Positions 6,095-14,340 of a stretch of DNA of 38,397 bases are shown one piece after another. Made by a program: the position numbers and the translations under genes. Source of the stretch: Candidatus Aminicenantota bacterium (GTDB taxonomy: Bacteria > Acidobacteriota > Aminicenantia > Aminicenantales > Aminicenantaceae). The notes beneath the pieces were generated by a model. The model had not been told where the DNA came from. It made no database searches and was given only the letters and a program-made list of their open reading frames with translations. Within the stretch, counting starts at the first letter, position 1, and every line of letters starts with the position of its first letter. Location: NCBI GenBank assembly GCA_016783445.1, contig JADHWO010000001.1, forward strand, positions 85,596-123,992, given 5' to 3'.

Positions 6095-7276
6095 ATGAAA
6101 TATGTTTACTTTGATGCCTCAGCCGGCCTGAGTGGAGACATGATCTTAGGGGCTCTCCTTGATCTAGGCGTCTCCCCCTCTCTTTTTAAGAAAAAAATGG
6201 CTGAACTTAAGCTCCCTGTAGATATTCAAATCAAGGAAACAAAAAGAGCTTCCCTTCGAGGATTAAAAGTGGATGTTACAGTTAAGACTAAAAAGATTTT
6301 CCCACGCAAATGGTCTGATGTTGAAACACTAATCAAAAAAACTCAGTTTTCTTCCACAGTAAAAAATAAGACATCAGCTATTTTTAAGAAGCTTTTTGAA
6401 GCCGAAGCCCGGGTTCACGGGCACAAATTTCACGAGTCCCATCTCCATGAAGCTGGAGCCGATGATGCAATTGTGGATATATTAGGCAGCTGTTATCTGG
6501 CTGAAGTCCTCAATATCAGTGAATTCTACTCCTCACCTTTAAATGTAGGACAGGGAAGAGTCAAAACAACTCACGGCAGCCTTCCTGTGCCTCCTCCAGC
6601 TGTGGCTGAACTTCTGAAAGGGATTCCTGTCTATTCCCGCTGGATAAAAAAGGAGCTTGTCACTCCTACAGGTGCGGCTATTGTCTCAACTTTAGTAAAA
6701 AAATTTATTCCATTTCCTGAGATCTCTTATGAAAAGATCGGCTGTGGCGCAGGAGCCCAAAACTTCCGCAATTTTCCAAACATTCTGAGAGCTTTTTACG
6801 GAAACAAAAAGGAATTTAACGCCAATAAAAGAATTTACACTATAGAAACAAATATTGACGACTCCACTCCACAAGTTTTAGCCGCTTTTTTTGATAGAGC
6901 TTTTGATTTGGGAGCGCTGGACGTATTCCTGACACCTGTATTGATGAAAAAAAACAGGTTTGCAACAAAATTGACCGTCCTGGCTGAGATTGAAAAAATA
7001 GGCGCCATCACCAGTGCTATTTTTAAGGAAACAAGCTCAATAGGTATCCGGTACTATCCTGTAGAAAGACACGTTCTGGCGAGGGAAATCAAAAAAATCA
7101 ACGTGCTTGGACAAGAAGTAGCCATCAAGATTTCCTCTTTTGAAGGAGAAGAAGTTAACATCCAGCCTGAATATTCAGATTGCTTTAAAGCGGCAAAAAA
7201 GAGCGGCGTTCCTGTTAAAAGAATTATTCAGCTTGCTTTAAAAGAATTTTATAAAAAATCAAAAAAATCTATATAA
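6095..7276 (+). CDS. larC: LarC-type nickel insertion protein (nickel-pincer cofactor synthesis)
   Basis: LarC inserts nickel into the pyridinium-bis-thiocarboxylate mononucleotide to form the nickel-pincer cofactor of lactate racemase and related LarA enzymes, consuming CTP. The 393-residue single frame covers both halves of the family (YFDASAGLSGDMILGALLDL at the N-terminus, HLHEAGADDAIVDILG near 115-130, ETNIDDSTPQ near 250), so there is no larC1/larC2 split. I see no His-rich stretch. larA, larB and larE are not in the window. It lies 14 bases after the sirtuin gene. Function as a Ni-insertion enzyme rests on family membership. Confidence 0.85.
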   Translation: MKYVYFDASAGLSGDMILGALLDLGVSPSLFKKKMAELKLPVDIQIKETKRASLRGLKVDVTVKTKKIFPRKWSDVETLIKKTQFSSTVKNKTSAIFKKLFEAEARVHGHKFHESHLHEAGADDAIVDILGSCYLAEVLNISEFYSSPLNVGQGRVKTTHGSLPVPPPAVAELLKGIPVYSRWIKKELVTPTGAAIVSTLVKKFIPFPEISYEKIGCGAGAQNFRNFPNILRAFYGNKKEFNANKRIYTIETNIDDSTPQVLAAFFDRAFDLGALDVFLTPVLMKKNRFATKLTVLAEIEKIGAITSAIFKETSSIGIRYYPVERHVLAREIKKINVLGQEVAIKISSFEGEEVNIQPEYSDCFKAAKKSGVPVKRIIQLALKEFYKKSKKSI

Positions 7277-7350
7277 GGATAAAGAAAAGCGAACCCTTCA
7301 GACCTTTGTAACTTAACCAGGCAATGTCCGTAAAAGATAAGGAGAGAAAA

Positions 7351-7932
7351 GTGGACCTCAAGAAGATTGAAAGAGGAGTCAAACTCATCTTAGAAGGAAT
7401 TGGTGAAGATCCCAAGCGCCCGGGGCTCAAAGAAACACCCCAAAGGGTAGCTCGCATGTTTTCTGAAATAATGGGAGGAATTAATGAGAATCCTGCCAAA
7501 CAACTACGGGTGATTCAAGGTGAAAAGCATGATGAAATGGTTCTCATCAAAAACATCCCACTCTATTCAATGTGCGAACATCATCTCCTTCCCTTTGCTG
7601 GAGTAGCTCATATTGCTTATATTCCAAAAGGAGGAAGGATCGTTGGGCTGAGCAAAATTGCAAGAGTGGTCGATATCCTCTCACGGAGACTGCAAGTCCA
7701 GGAAAGATTGACCAAACAGATCGCCGACCTCATCATGGAACACCTTAAACCCCTTGGTGTTATGGTTGTCATTGAAGCCGAACACATGTGTATGTCGATG
7801 AGAGGGGCAAAAAAACCAAAATCTTTGACCGTCACTTCAGGCTTAAGAGGTTCTTTTCGGACTCACAGCGCAACACGATCAGAAGCCATGACCTTAATCA
7901 GAGGAGGAATGTTCGGTGGCAAAGAGGTCTGA
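7351..7932 (+). CDS. folE: GTP cyclohydrolase I
   Basis: Converts GTP to 7,8-dihydroneopterin triphosphate, first step of folate and pterin synthesis (and of queuosine in many bacteria). CEHHLLPF and [11 protein letters not shown] hold the zinc ligands (Cys, His and Cys), and [20 protein letters not shown] and TVTSGLRG are family signatures. Two starts compete. An ATG at 7324 has almost no ribosome-binding site. The GTG at 7351 has AAGGAGAG (7339-7346) at ideal spacing, and the nine extra residues of the longer form would simply be the translated Shine-Dalgarno region, so I chose the GTG (193 aa). The 3' end overlaps metG by 17 bases, implying coupled translation. Confidence 0.93.
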   Translation: MDLKKIERGVKLILEGIGEDPKRPGLKETPQRVARMFSEIMGGINENPAKQLRVIQGEKHDEMVLIKNIPLYSMCEHHLLPFAGVAHIAYIPKGGRIVGLSKIARVVDILSRRLQVQERLTKQIADLIMEHLKPLGVMVVIEAEHMCMSMRGAKKPKSLTVTSGLRGSFRTHSATRSEAMTLIRGGMFGGKEV

Positions 7933-9850
7933 GAAAACTTTTTATATCACAACTCCGATCTACTATGTTAACGATATCCCTCATATCGGGCACGCCTACA
8001 CGACAATCATTGCTGACACCATAAGCCGCTTCAAGAAGCTCACAGGATACGATGTCTTTTTCCTGACTGGAACGGACGAACACGGACAGAAAGTGGAAAA
8101 AGCGGCTAAGGAAAAGGGACTGACACCAATAGAACTGGCTGACCAGATGGTGGTGAGGTATAAAGACCTGTGGAAAGCTCTGAACATAGCCAACGACTCT
8201 TTTATCCGCACCACGCAATCCTTCCACGAAAAGGGTGTCCAGAAGATTTTCCAGAAATTGAAGGATAAAGGAGACATTTACAAAGGCATCTACAAAGGAT
8301 GGTATTGTGATTCGACTGAACATTTTTTAGCTGAAGATGTTCCTCTTGAAGAAGGCGGCTACAAAATCTGCCCTGAATGTAATACGAAAGCATTCATTGT
8401 CTCTGAAGAATGCTACTTCTTCAAGCTTTCCGCTTACCAGAAGCCCCTTCTGGATTTCTACGGCAAAAACCCGGCATTTGTCCGGCCACAAAGCCGGATG
8501 AACGAGGTCATCAGCTTTGTCAAGCAGGAGTTGAAGGATCTGAGCATCACCCGGACTACAGTCGAATGGGGAATTCCTGTGCCGGATGACTCGAAACACA
8601 CCATCTATGTCTGGTTTGACGCACTCCACAACTACCTAACGGGCATCGGCTATGATTGGGATTTGTCTCATTTTCAAAAATACTGGCCAGCAACGGTCCA
8701 TCTCATCGGAAAAGATATCCTCAGGTTTCACGCTATTTTCTGGCCTGCGTTTCTTCTGGCTTCGGATTTTCCTCTCCCCCAGACAGTATTCGGCCACGGC
8801 TGGTGGCTCAAAGACAAAACTAAAATGTCCAAATCCAAGGGCAATGTCCTTGACCCCCATATTATCCTCAAGACCTTCGGAGCAGACCCTCTCCGCTATT
8901 TCCTGCTCCGGGAAATCCCTATCGGGCTTGATGGTAACTTCTCCCACGAAGGATTTATCCACCGCGTCAACTCTGACCTGGCCAATGATCTGGGAAACCT
9001 CGTCCAGCGTACACTGACCATGATACAAAGTTTTTTTAACGGAAAAATTGAAGAAACAGATAAGGAGGGAAAAGAGGACAAAAAACTCCGCCTGGAATTC
9101 GAAACCACCAAAAAAAAGACCCTCAAACTCTATGAGGATTATGCTATAAATAAAGCTCTTGAAGAGATCTGGTCTTATATCAACTCTGTCAACAAATATC
9201 TGGCAGTTAATGAACCCTGGAAATTGTCCAAGGACAAATCTAAAAGAAAAAAACTTGGAAGAATTCTTTACCAGGCCGCAGCAGCTCTCAGGACTATAGC
9301 TTTTTTTCTTTTTCCAGTAATGCCTGAATCATCGGAAAAAATCTGGAACTTTCTCGGGGAAGAAAAGCCTATTGGAGAAGAATCATTCAGAGAATTAAAA
9401 TTCGAAAATCTCAAGCTGGGCCAAATAATTAAAAAGCCTGAGCCTCTTTTCCCAAGAATTGCTCTAAAAGACTTTTTAAAGGAGGAAGAAACTCGGGCCG
9501 CTCCAGCCAGAAAGGAGGAAAAAATGGAATATATATCTTTTGATGAATTTAAAAAAATGGACCTCAGAGTCGGAGAAATTTTAAACGCAGAAAAGGTGGA
9601 AGGGACAACAAAACTTCTTAAACTTGAAGTTGATATCGGAGTCGAAAAGCGGACCATGGTAGCTGGTGTAGCAGATGTTTACTCCCCAGAAGATTTGACG
9701 GGAAAAAAAGTTACTGTGATTGTCAACCTGAAGCCTGCTGTCATCCGAGGGATCGAATCTCAGGGTATGCTCCTGGCAGCTGAAATTGACGATAAAGCAA
9801 CCATTTCTTTCTTTGATAAGGATGTTCCTACCGGAGCAAAAGTCAGATAG
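7916..9850 (+). CDS. metG: methionyl-tRNA synthetase with C-terminal tRNA-binding domain
   Basis: Charges tRNA-Met. The 644-residue protein has the class I motifs PHIGHAYT (22-29) and KMSKSKGN. A zinc-binding insertion includes YCDSTEHFL and ICPECN. The anticodon-binding helical domain follows. A C-terminal EMAP/Trbp111-type OB domain occupies about residues 540-644 ([15 protein letters not shown] through SQGMLLAAE) and aids dimerisation and tRNA binding. The start is GTG at 7916, inside the end of folE, with GGAGGA about 9 bases upstream; the protein begins [20 protein letters not shown] as expected. The next gene starts 18 bases downstream. Confidence 0.95.
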   Translation: MAKRSEKTFYITTPIYYVNDIPHIGHAYTTIIADTISRFKKLTGYDVFFLTGTDEHGQKVEKAAKEKGLTPIELADQMVVRYKDLWKALNIANDSFIRTTQSFHEKGVQKIFQKLKDKGDIYKGIYKGWYCDSTEHFLAEDVPLEEGGYKICPECNTKAFIVSEECYFFKLSAYQKPLLDFYGKNPAFVRPQSRMNEVISFVKQELKDLSITRTTVEWGIPVPDDSKHTIYVWFDALHNYLTGIGYDWDLSHFQKYWPATVHLIGKDILRFHAIFWPAFLLASDFPLPQTVFGHGWWLKDKTKMSKSKGNVLDPHIILKTFGADPLRYFLLREIPIGLDGNFSHEGFIHRVNSDLANDLGNLVQRTLTMIQSFFNGKIEETDKEGKEDKKLRLEFETTKKKTLKLYEDYAINKALEEIWSYINSVNKYLAVNEPWKLSKDKSKRKKLGRILYQAAAALRTIAFFLFPVMPESSEKIWNFLGEEKPIGEESFRELKFENLKLGQIIKKPEPLFPRIALKDFLKEEETRAAPARKEEKMEYISFDEFKKMDLRVGEILNAEKVEGTTKLLKLEVDIGVEKRTMVAGVADVYSPEDLTGKKVTVIVNLKPAVIRGIESQGMLLAAEIDDKATISFFDKDVPTGAKVR

Positions 9851-9868
9851 TTTATAATTTTAAAAAAT

Positions 9869-10861
9869 ATGGAGAGAAGAGATTTCTTAAATATTTGTGT
9901 CTGGAGTTTTGTTGGTTTAAATATCCATTTTTCTTCAAATAAGCTCAGCGCTTTCCCAGAGGACTTAAATAAAGACCAGGAAGAGACAGAAGTTCTTGTT
10001 AAAGTTCTGGGAACCGCCCAGGATGGCGGCCTTCCTCAGATAGGTTGTTACTGCAGGAATTGTATTCGCGCACGAGAAGACCATAGATTTTCTCGTTTAA
10101 TCTCATCACTTGCTATCCTGGATTTAAAAGAAAAAAAATATTTCATTCTGGATGCCACTCCTGATATTCGAGTTCAATCACATATGGCTTTAACGAGACT
10201 GGGTCTGGAACAGCAAAAGAGAAAAAATTCTCCACATGCTATCATTCTTTCCCATGCTCATATTGGTCATTACACGGGTCTGATGTTTTTTGGCTACGAG
10301 GCCATGTCTACTCATAAGCTTCCAGTATACTGTTCTCCACGTTTGAGAGATTTCTTAACAAAGAATGGCCCCTGGAGCCAGCTTGTCCGCCTGGAAAACA
10401 TATCTCTTTTTACCCTCTCTTTTAAAAAGACTCTTTTTTTAACACCACGGATTTCCATCTCTTCTTTTTTGGTGCCTCATCGGGATGAATATTCCGATAC
10501 ACTCGGATTCATAATCGCAGGAAAGAAAAAGAAACTCCTCTATATACCGGATATCCAGAGCTGGGAAGCCTGGAACCGTTCGATTGAGGAAGAAACCAAA
10601 AAGGTCAATTACGCTATTCTGGATGGAACTTTTTTTTGTTCTGAAGAGCTTCCAGGACGCAATTTTACCAAGATAGGACATCCCTTTATCACAACAAGCC
10701 TAGAAACTCTGAAGGATGTAGCAAAAAAGGGAAAGACAAAGATCTATTTCACGCATTTAAACCATACTAACCTGGCCCTAGATCCAGAAGGGAAAGCCCT
10801 GAAGGAGATTAAAACAAAAGGCTTTAATTTGGCCTCTGATGGGATGGAATTCTTTCTCTAA
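9869..10861 (+). CDS. PqqB-like metallo-beta-lactamase-fold hydrolase, possibly Tat-exported
   Basis: A 330-residue protein of the PqqB-type branch of the MBL superfamily. GTAQDGGLPQIGCYCRNC (about 48-65) matches the PqqB-like motif with its CxCxxC. The metal motif is SHAHIGH (His129, His131, His134), where the canonical HxHxDH aspartate is Gly. LVPHRDEYSDTLGF and YFTHLNHTN supply further likely ligands. The N-terminus MERRDFLNICVWSFVGLNI resembles a twin-arginine signal (RRDFL then a hydrophobic stretch), so it may act in the periplasm. No other pqq genes are nearby, so a role in PQQ synthesis is doubtful; a phosphodiesterase-like or unknown hydrolase is equally likely. It has no clear Shine-Dalgarno and follows metG closely. 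Confidence 0.75.
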   Translation: MERRDFLNICVWSFVGLNIHFSSNKLSAFPEDLNKDQEETEVLVKVLGTAQDGGLPQIGCYCRNCIRAREDHRFSRLISSLAILDLKEKKYFILDATPDIRVQSHMALTRLGLEQQKRKNSPHAIILSHAHIGHYTGLMFFGYEAMSTHKLPVYCSPRLRDFLTKNGPWSQLVRLENISLFTLSFKKTLFLTPRISISSFLVPHRDEYSDTLGFIIAGKKKKLLYIPDIQSWEAWNRSIEEETKKVNYAILDGTFFCSEELPGRNFTKIGHPFITTSLETLKDVAKKGKTKIYFTHLNHTNLALDPEGKALKEIKTKGFNLASDGMEFFL

Positions 10862-10874
10862 TACAGAATTATAT

Positions 10875-11513
10875 TTAAAAATATCTTGCTAGGCGTGAGC
10901 GAGGAAAAGCACCTTCCCTGAGAATCTGCGGCTTTCCAGATGTGAGGTCAATCACAGTGGAGGGTAAAATTCCTCTGGTATCCCCTCCATCAGCAATTAG
11001 GTCAATTTTCCCATAAAACAAATCTATAACTTTCCCGGGATTTTTTATTTCCTTTTTCCCTGTAATATTTGCACTGGTAGCTGTTATGGGAAAAGTTGCT
11101 TCGTTCACCAATTTTCTCAGCCATCTAATTGCTGGCAGACGGATTCCAATAGAATCTCTGGGTCCAAGCAGAGGGATTGGTAGTCCAGACGAAGCCTTTA
11201 AGACTAAGGTCAAAGGCCCTGGCCAGAATTCATCTGCCAGTTTCCAGAATAAGGATGGGATGTCCACAGCGATCTTCTCGACCATCGCCTTATCAGAGAC
11301 CAGAACGGAAAGAGGTTTTGATGGTTTTCTTTCTTTTAAGGAATAGATCCTCAGGATAGCCTTTTCTGAAAAACAGCTAGCACCAAGTCCGTAAAAAGTA
11401 TCTGTAGGATAGGCGATGATTCCTTCTTCCTTTAAGACTTTTGTAATTATTCTTATCTTATCCAGCTTAACGCGTTCTGGATTTATTTTAATAATGTTCG
11501 TTTCAACAGCCAT
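10875..11513 (-). CDS. tsaC: L-threonylcarbamoyladenylate synthase (TsaC/Sua5/YrdC family)
   Basis: Makes threonylcarbamoyl-AMP from threonine, bicarbonate and ATP for the t6A37 modification of ANN-decoding tRNAs. The 212-residue single YrdC domain shows AYPTDTFYGLGASC, the KERKPSKPLSVLV nucleotide/threonine-binding segment, SIGIRLPA and TATSANITG. There is no C-terminal Sua5 domain, so it is the short form. The gene converges with the PqqB-like gene (13 bases apart) and diverges from the beta-barrel gene at 11850. Confidence 0.92.
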   Translation of the reverse strand: MAVETNIIKINPERVKLDKIRIITKVLKEEGIIAYPTDTFYGLGASCFSEKAILRIYSLKERKPSKPLSVLVSDKAMVEKIAVDIPSLFWKLADEFWPGPLTLVLKASSGLPIPLLGPRDSIGIRLPAIRWLRKLVNEATFPITATSANITGKKEIKNPGKVIDLFYGKIDLIADGGDTRGILPSTVIDLTSGKPQILREGAFPRSRLARYF

Positions 11514-11691
11514 CTTTCTATCTATATTAAAATGCTAAGAATAAAGAGTAAAGAATAAAGAATTTGGAATCAGACTTTAAAAACTTTAAAAATTGGGATA
11601 TTTACTTGTAGATAAAAAAAGAGCTTACCTATCTGAAATAAAGTTAATATAAAATATAATTTTGAAGTTTTAGAAGTCTAACCCTGTATTA

Positions 11692-11700
11692 TGCTATAAT
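11692..11700 (+). promoter_or_regulatory. extended -10 promoter element upstream of the beta-barrel gene
   Basis: TGCTATAAT is a perfect extended -10 element on the plus strand, but no good -35 hexamer stands 16-18 bases upstream. It could give a housekeeping transcript in addition to the sigma-54 site at 11806. The rest of 11514-11805 is AT-rich, with a short AAGAATAAAG-type direct repeat near 11537-11562. Confidence 0.35.
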
Positions 11701-11805
11701 TATCATCTGATTCATAAACATTAACTTAATAATAAAAAAGGCACAAGAGAGGACAGTTGACCTTTTTTTGGCACAATATAAGCCCGAAATTCTTCTTAAT
11801 CCTAC

Positions 11806-11823
11806 TTGGCATAACTTTTGCAT
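11806..11823 (+). promoter_or_regulatory. sigma-54 (RpoN) promoter for the beta-barrel protein gene
   Basis: TTGGCATAACTTTTGCAT has the -24 TTGGCA and -12 TTGCA elements with the exact six-base interval between TGGCA and TTGC. The predicted start is near 11833, 17 bases before the ATG at 11850, which itself has a good GAGAGGAG ribosome site. Expression would need RpoN and an enhancer-binding activator; I cannot identify the activator's binding site. Confidence 0.75.
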
Positions 11824-11849
11824 AAAGATTTAACGAGAGGAGAAAAAAA

Positions 11850-12614
11850 ATGAAAAAAAGTCTGGTTCTTTTACTAGGATTAATTCTTTTAATGCCAAGC
11901 TTTGCTTTCTCAGGCATCGTTACTTTTAAAATAGGATATTTTATCCCTCAAGCCAAAAGTGATCTCTGGGCAGAGGAATTCAACAACATGAGTTTTAGTG
12001 AGAACAGTTTCCACAACACTTACTTCGGATTCTCCTACGAATATTTTTTCACAAGGGAAATAAGTTTCGCCCTCACAATAGATGGCTATAGTAAAAACAA
12101 ATCCGGATACTATAACGGCTATGTCGGTTACCAAGATGTTGATGAAACCCTATGGGCTTACCCGGACGATTATGTAGGAGATTTTACCCCTAGCCACAGC
12201 TTTAATATCTCCATAACTCCCGTCCAGTTTTCCTTAAAACTCACCCCTTTGGGAAGAAGGAATAAAATTATTCCTTATGTAGGAGGTGGAGTGGGGATTT
12301 ACCTCTGGAATGTAAGACTACGGGGGGATCTGATCGATTTCTCTGATGAATGGTACGATATAGTTGAGGAAGTTACTATATATCCGATCTACTCTACAGA
12401 TACCAGAGAAAATAACAGAATATCAGTAGGATGGCATGCCTTTGCTGGATTTATGTTCCCTGTGGCTCGAAGAATGACTTTTGAGGTAGAATTCAAATAT
12501 AATTCAGCAAAAGGAAAATTTCCGGAAGATGATCCGAACCAGGGCTTTCATGGCTTTGAACCTTTTGACCTCAGTGGATACCAGATTTCTTTAGGATTAA
12601 ATTACTGGTTCTAA
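11850..12614 (+). CDS. secreted outer-membrane beta-barrel protein, unknown function
   Basis: A 254-residue protein with a classical signal peptide ([21 protein letters not shown], cleavage near residue 21). Repeated aromatic, alternating strands follow, such as [26 protein letters not shown] and [12 protein letters not shown], with a final ISLGLNYWF ending in Phe, the typical beta-barrel assembly signal. It looks like an 8-stranded OmpW/OmpA-like or porin-family barrel in the outer membrane. No substrate can be named. It is controlled by an apparent sigma-54 promoter and stands alone, with divergent tsaC upstream. Confidence 0.75.
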   Translation: MKKSLVLLLGLILLMPSFAFSGIVTFKIGYFIPQAKSDLWAEEFNNMSFSENSFHNTYFGFSYEYFFTREISFALTIDGYSKNKSGYYNGYVGYQDVDETLWAYPDDYVGDFTPSHSFNISITPVQFSLKLTPLGRRNKIIPYVGGGVGIYLWNVRLRGDLIDFSDEWYDIVEEVTIYPIYSTDTRENNRISVGWHAFAGFMFPVARRMTFEVEFKYNSAKGKFPEDDPNQGFHGFEPFDLSGYQISLGLNYWF

Positions 12615-12810
12615 ATCTAGCCTTGTATTTACACCTTAAAGAAAGAACTCTATATTTCTGACGCAGCTTCTTGCTAATCTGTTGAGCAACTTTTTGACCT
12701 AAAAACAACATTCCGCCAAATATGGGCCCCATTCGAGGCCCGCCAAACACAACATTGGCAGCCATCACACACACATAGATGTGGGGAATAACCTCCTTCG
12801 TATTGCTCAA
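12571..12810 (-). CDS. doubtful small hydrophobic reading frame, possibly a gene remnant
   Basis: A 79-codon frame opening with TTG. It contains [24 protein letters not shown], whose Gly-rich hydrophobic character could be a membrane helix, but the C-terminal third is antisense to the end of the beta-barrel gene (44-base overlap) and looks random. AAGGAGG is present inside the frame near 12790-12796 without a well-placed in-frame start. I do not recognise the protein. It fills the gap between the barrel gene and the PilZ gene. Confidence 0.2.
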   Translation of the reverse strand: MSNTKEVIPHIYVCVMAANVVFGGPRMGPIFGGMLFLGQKVAQQISKKLRQKYRVLSLRCKYKARFRTSNLILKKSGIH

Positions 12811-12827
12811 CTTTTATTAGGTAAATA

Positions 12828-13202
12828 TTAGTGCTTTTTTCTCTTTTGATTTCTTTCTATCCATTTTGGGAAAATCCAATTGAGGAGCTCGCTCTTTAAT
12901 TCTTTATCCATCTTTTTTATTTTTAATCCTAGCTCCATCCTATTATCTGAGCATTTGCTCCAAGCGATTTCACCTTGCAGTGAGCATGAAATATTTTTTT
13001 CAGGACAGTAGAGCCTTAACTTAGCTTTAGAACCAGGGATAATATTAGAACTAGCATTAAAGTTAACTACTAACTTTAACCCATCACCAGTGAAATCACG
13101 GACAGTTACTCTATCGACTACTTTATATTCACCTTCTAATTTCAAAAATTCTGCTGGAAGACAGCATTCAAAACGCAATTGTTTTCTCTTTTCATCCTCC
13201 AT
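12828..13202 (-). CDS. PilZ-domain protein, predicted c-di-GMP receptor
   Basis: A 124-residue single-domain protein. Arg6 and Arg10 (RKQLR) and Asp36-x-Thr-x-x-Gly41 (DFTGDG) form the RxxxR and (D/N)x(S/T)xxG binding motifs for cyclic di-GMP. LQGEIAWSK and MELGLKI match the later PilZ strands. It starts with an AGAGG ribosome site 7 bases before the ATG. It has no partner domain, so it would act by binding another protein such as a motility or polysaccharide machine. It is monocistronic as far as can be seen. Confidence 0.8.
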   Translation of the reverse strand: MEDEKRKQLRFECCLPAEFLKLEGEYKVVDRVTVRDFTGDGLKLVVNFNASSNIIPGSKAKLRLYCPEKNISCSLQGEIAWSKCSDNRMELGLKIKKMDKELKSELLNWIFPKWIERNQKRKKH

Positions 13203-13393
13203 TTTGCCTCTTTTATATTAAACTCATCCTTTTATGTTTAGTCGTAGTAGAAGTAAAAAAAAAGAAAACAATTTTTATTAGAACTACGGAAAGTGAAACA
13301 TAAATAAATACAAGTGAATAATTTTCATTAAAATCTCTTCCCACTTAGCTTAAATAAGAAGCTCAGTATAACCACATGCAAATCGGGAGAGCT

Positions 13394-13567
13394 ATAAATC
13401 TACCCGGCAATACGCATATTTACTCTATTATAACCGAGATACATAAGCGGTGCCGTCCTGGGAGAATCATAGCAGACCCCGGACATCGTAAACAAAGAAT
13501 CACTCCTTAACTCAATCTACCAGGGGTAGCGGAGAGGAGAAAAGATCATAGAAAAGCGTAGATTTAT
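13394..13567 (+). repeat. inverted repeat enclosing a folded, gene-free spacer
   Basis: ATAAATCTAC (13394-13403) and GTAGATTTAT (13558-13567) are a perfect 10-bp inverted repeat around about 154 bases. Inside is a GTCC-t-GGG ... CCC-c-GGAC stem (near 13455-13485) and a second direct AATCTACC (13514-13521). No tRNA features and no riboswitch class I know are apparent. It could be a decayed insertion element or a leader RNA for the nitroreductase. No flanking direct repeat was found. The remainder of the 13203-13711 gap shows no gene. Confidence 0.4.
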
Positions 13568-13633
13568 TATTACTATACATCTGAGGGTCGTAGAATGTGA
13601 GTAAGTTTATGGGATAGAGTGTGAGAACTATTT

Positions 13634-13653
13634 ATTATTTCTTATGAAATAAT
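13634..13653 (+). promoter_or_regulatory. 20-bp dyad, possible operator upstream of the nitroreductase
   Basis: ATTATTTC-TTAT-GAAATAAT is a perfect 8-bp inverted repeat around four bases, ending 58 bases before the nitroreductase ATG. The size and symmetry suit a dimeric repressor site. It could also be a short AT hairpin. Confidence 0.35.
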
Positions 13654-13711
13654 TGATCAAGTAGAAAAACTCAGAGCAAGAGTGTAGAATTGAAAGATCG
13701 GAGGAGGAGAG

Positions 13712-14227
13712 ATGAGTGTATTAGACACTATTAAGAGTCGACGAAGTATTAGGAAATATAAGAGTGACCCTATTCCTGAGGATGTCTTTCAGAGGGTATT
13801 CGAGGCAGTCCGTCAAGCACCTTCAGGGAAGAATCTCCAGCCCTGGAAGTTCATAGTAGTCAAAGATAAAGCGTTGAAAGATAGCTTAGCGAGAGCATCA
13901 GCAAATCAAATGTTTATGGCTCAAGCTCCTATTATAGTCGTTGCCTGTGGCTTTCCTGACGATTGTTATTCACATATGGGTAGGTATATGAAATCGTGGA
14001 CTGTCGATGTGACGATAGCTTTCGAACATCTAGTGCTCCAAGCGGAAGAGGAAGGTCTTGGCACCTGCTGGATAGGCTCGTTTGAGGAGCAGGAGGTCAA
14101 GGCGATTCTCAACGTTCCAGACAATGTGAGAGTGATGGCTCTGACTCCACTCGGGTACCCAGCAGAAGAGCCTTCTTACCGGGGACGCAAGCGATTGGAT
14201 GAGATAGTTACTTATGATGGGTTTTAA
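13712..14227 (+). CDS. nitroreductase-family FMN oxidoreductase
   Basis: An FMN-dependent flavoprotein of 171 residues, at the short end for the family. IKSRRSIRKYKSDPIPEDV (about 7-25) carries the Ser-Arg FMN phosphate contacts. RQAPSGKNLQPWKFIVVKD (about 34-52) follows, and GLGTCWIGSFEEQEVKAIL with LTPLGYPAEEP is the C-terminal signature. Substrate is unknown; family members reduce nitro groups or quinones, dehalogenate, or act in cofactor synthesis. It has a very strong GGAGGAGGAG ribosome site. It stands alone within non-coding DNA of different texture from its neighbours and is followed by a cut-off frame at 14295, which hints at acquisition with a sharp right border near 14340. Confidence 0.85.
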   Translation: MSVLDTIKSRRSIRKYKSDPIPEDVFQRVFEAVRQAPSGKNLQPWKFIVVKDKALKDSLARASANQMFMAQAPIIVVACGFPDDCYSHMGRYMKSWTVDVTIAFEHLVLQAEEEGLGTCWIGSFEEQEVKAILNVPDNVRVMALTPLGYPAEEPSYRGRKRLDEIVTYDGF

Positions 14228-14294
14228 TTAGTCATGTCATCTCAGTCGCTATGCGTTAGAATTGCTCTCAGATCATCAGTGAAGGAGGGAAGAA

Positions 14295-14340
14295 ATGAGT
14301 AGAGAATCAGAAACACTCATATTTCCTCTCTGTCTTGATT
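14295..14340 (+). pseudogene. truncated start of an unknown gene downstream of the nitroreductase
   Basis: GGAGGGAAGAA precedes ATG 14295, which opens MSRESETLIFPLCLDS and then runs straight into the antisense of the convergent glycosyltransferase gene. The ideal ribosome site without a matching gene body suggests the 5' remnant of a gene cut off at a recombination border near 14340. Fifteen codons are too few to identify. Confidence 0.3.

Noticed and set aside
13430-13510. Possible tRNA or cyclic-di-GMP riboswitch upstream of the nitroreductase
   Set aside because: There is a short GC stem but no T-loop GGTTCGA motif, no anticodon arm and no GEMM-type conserved core, so neither call can be supported.
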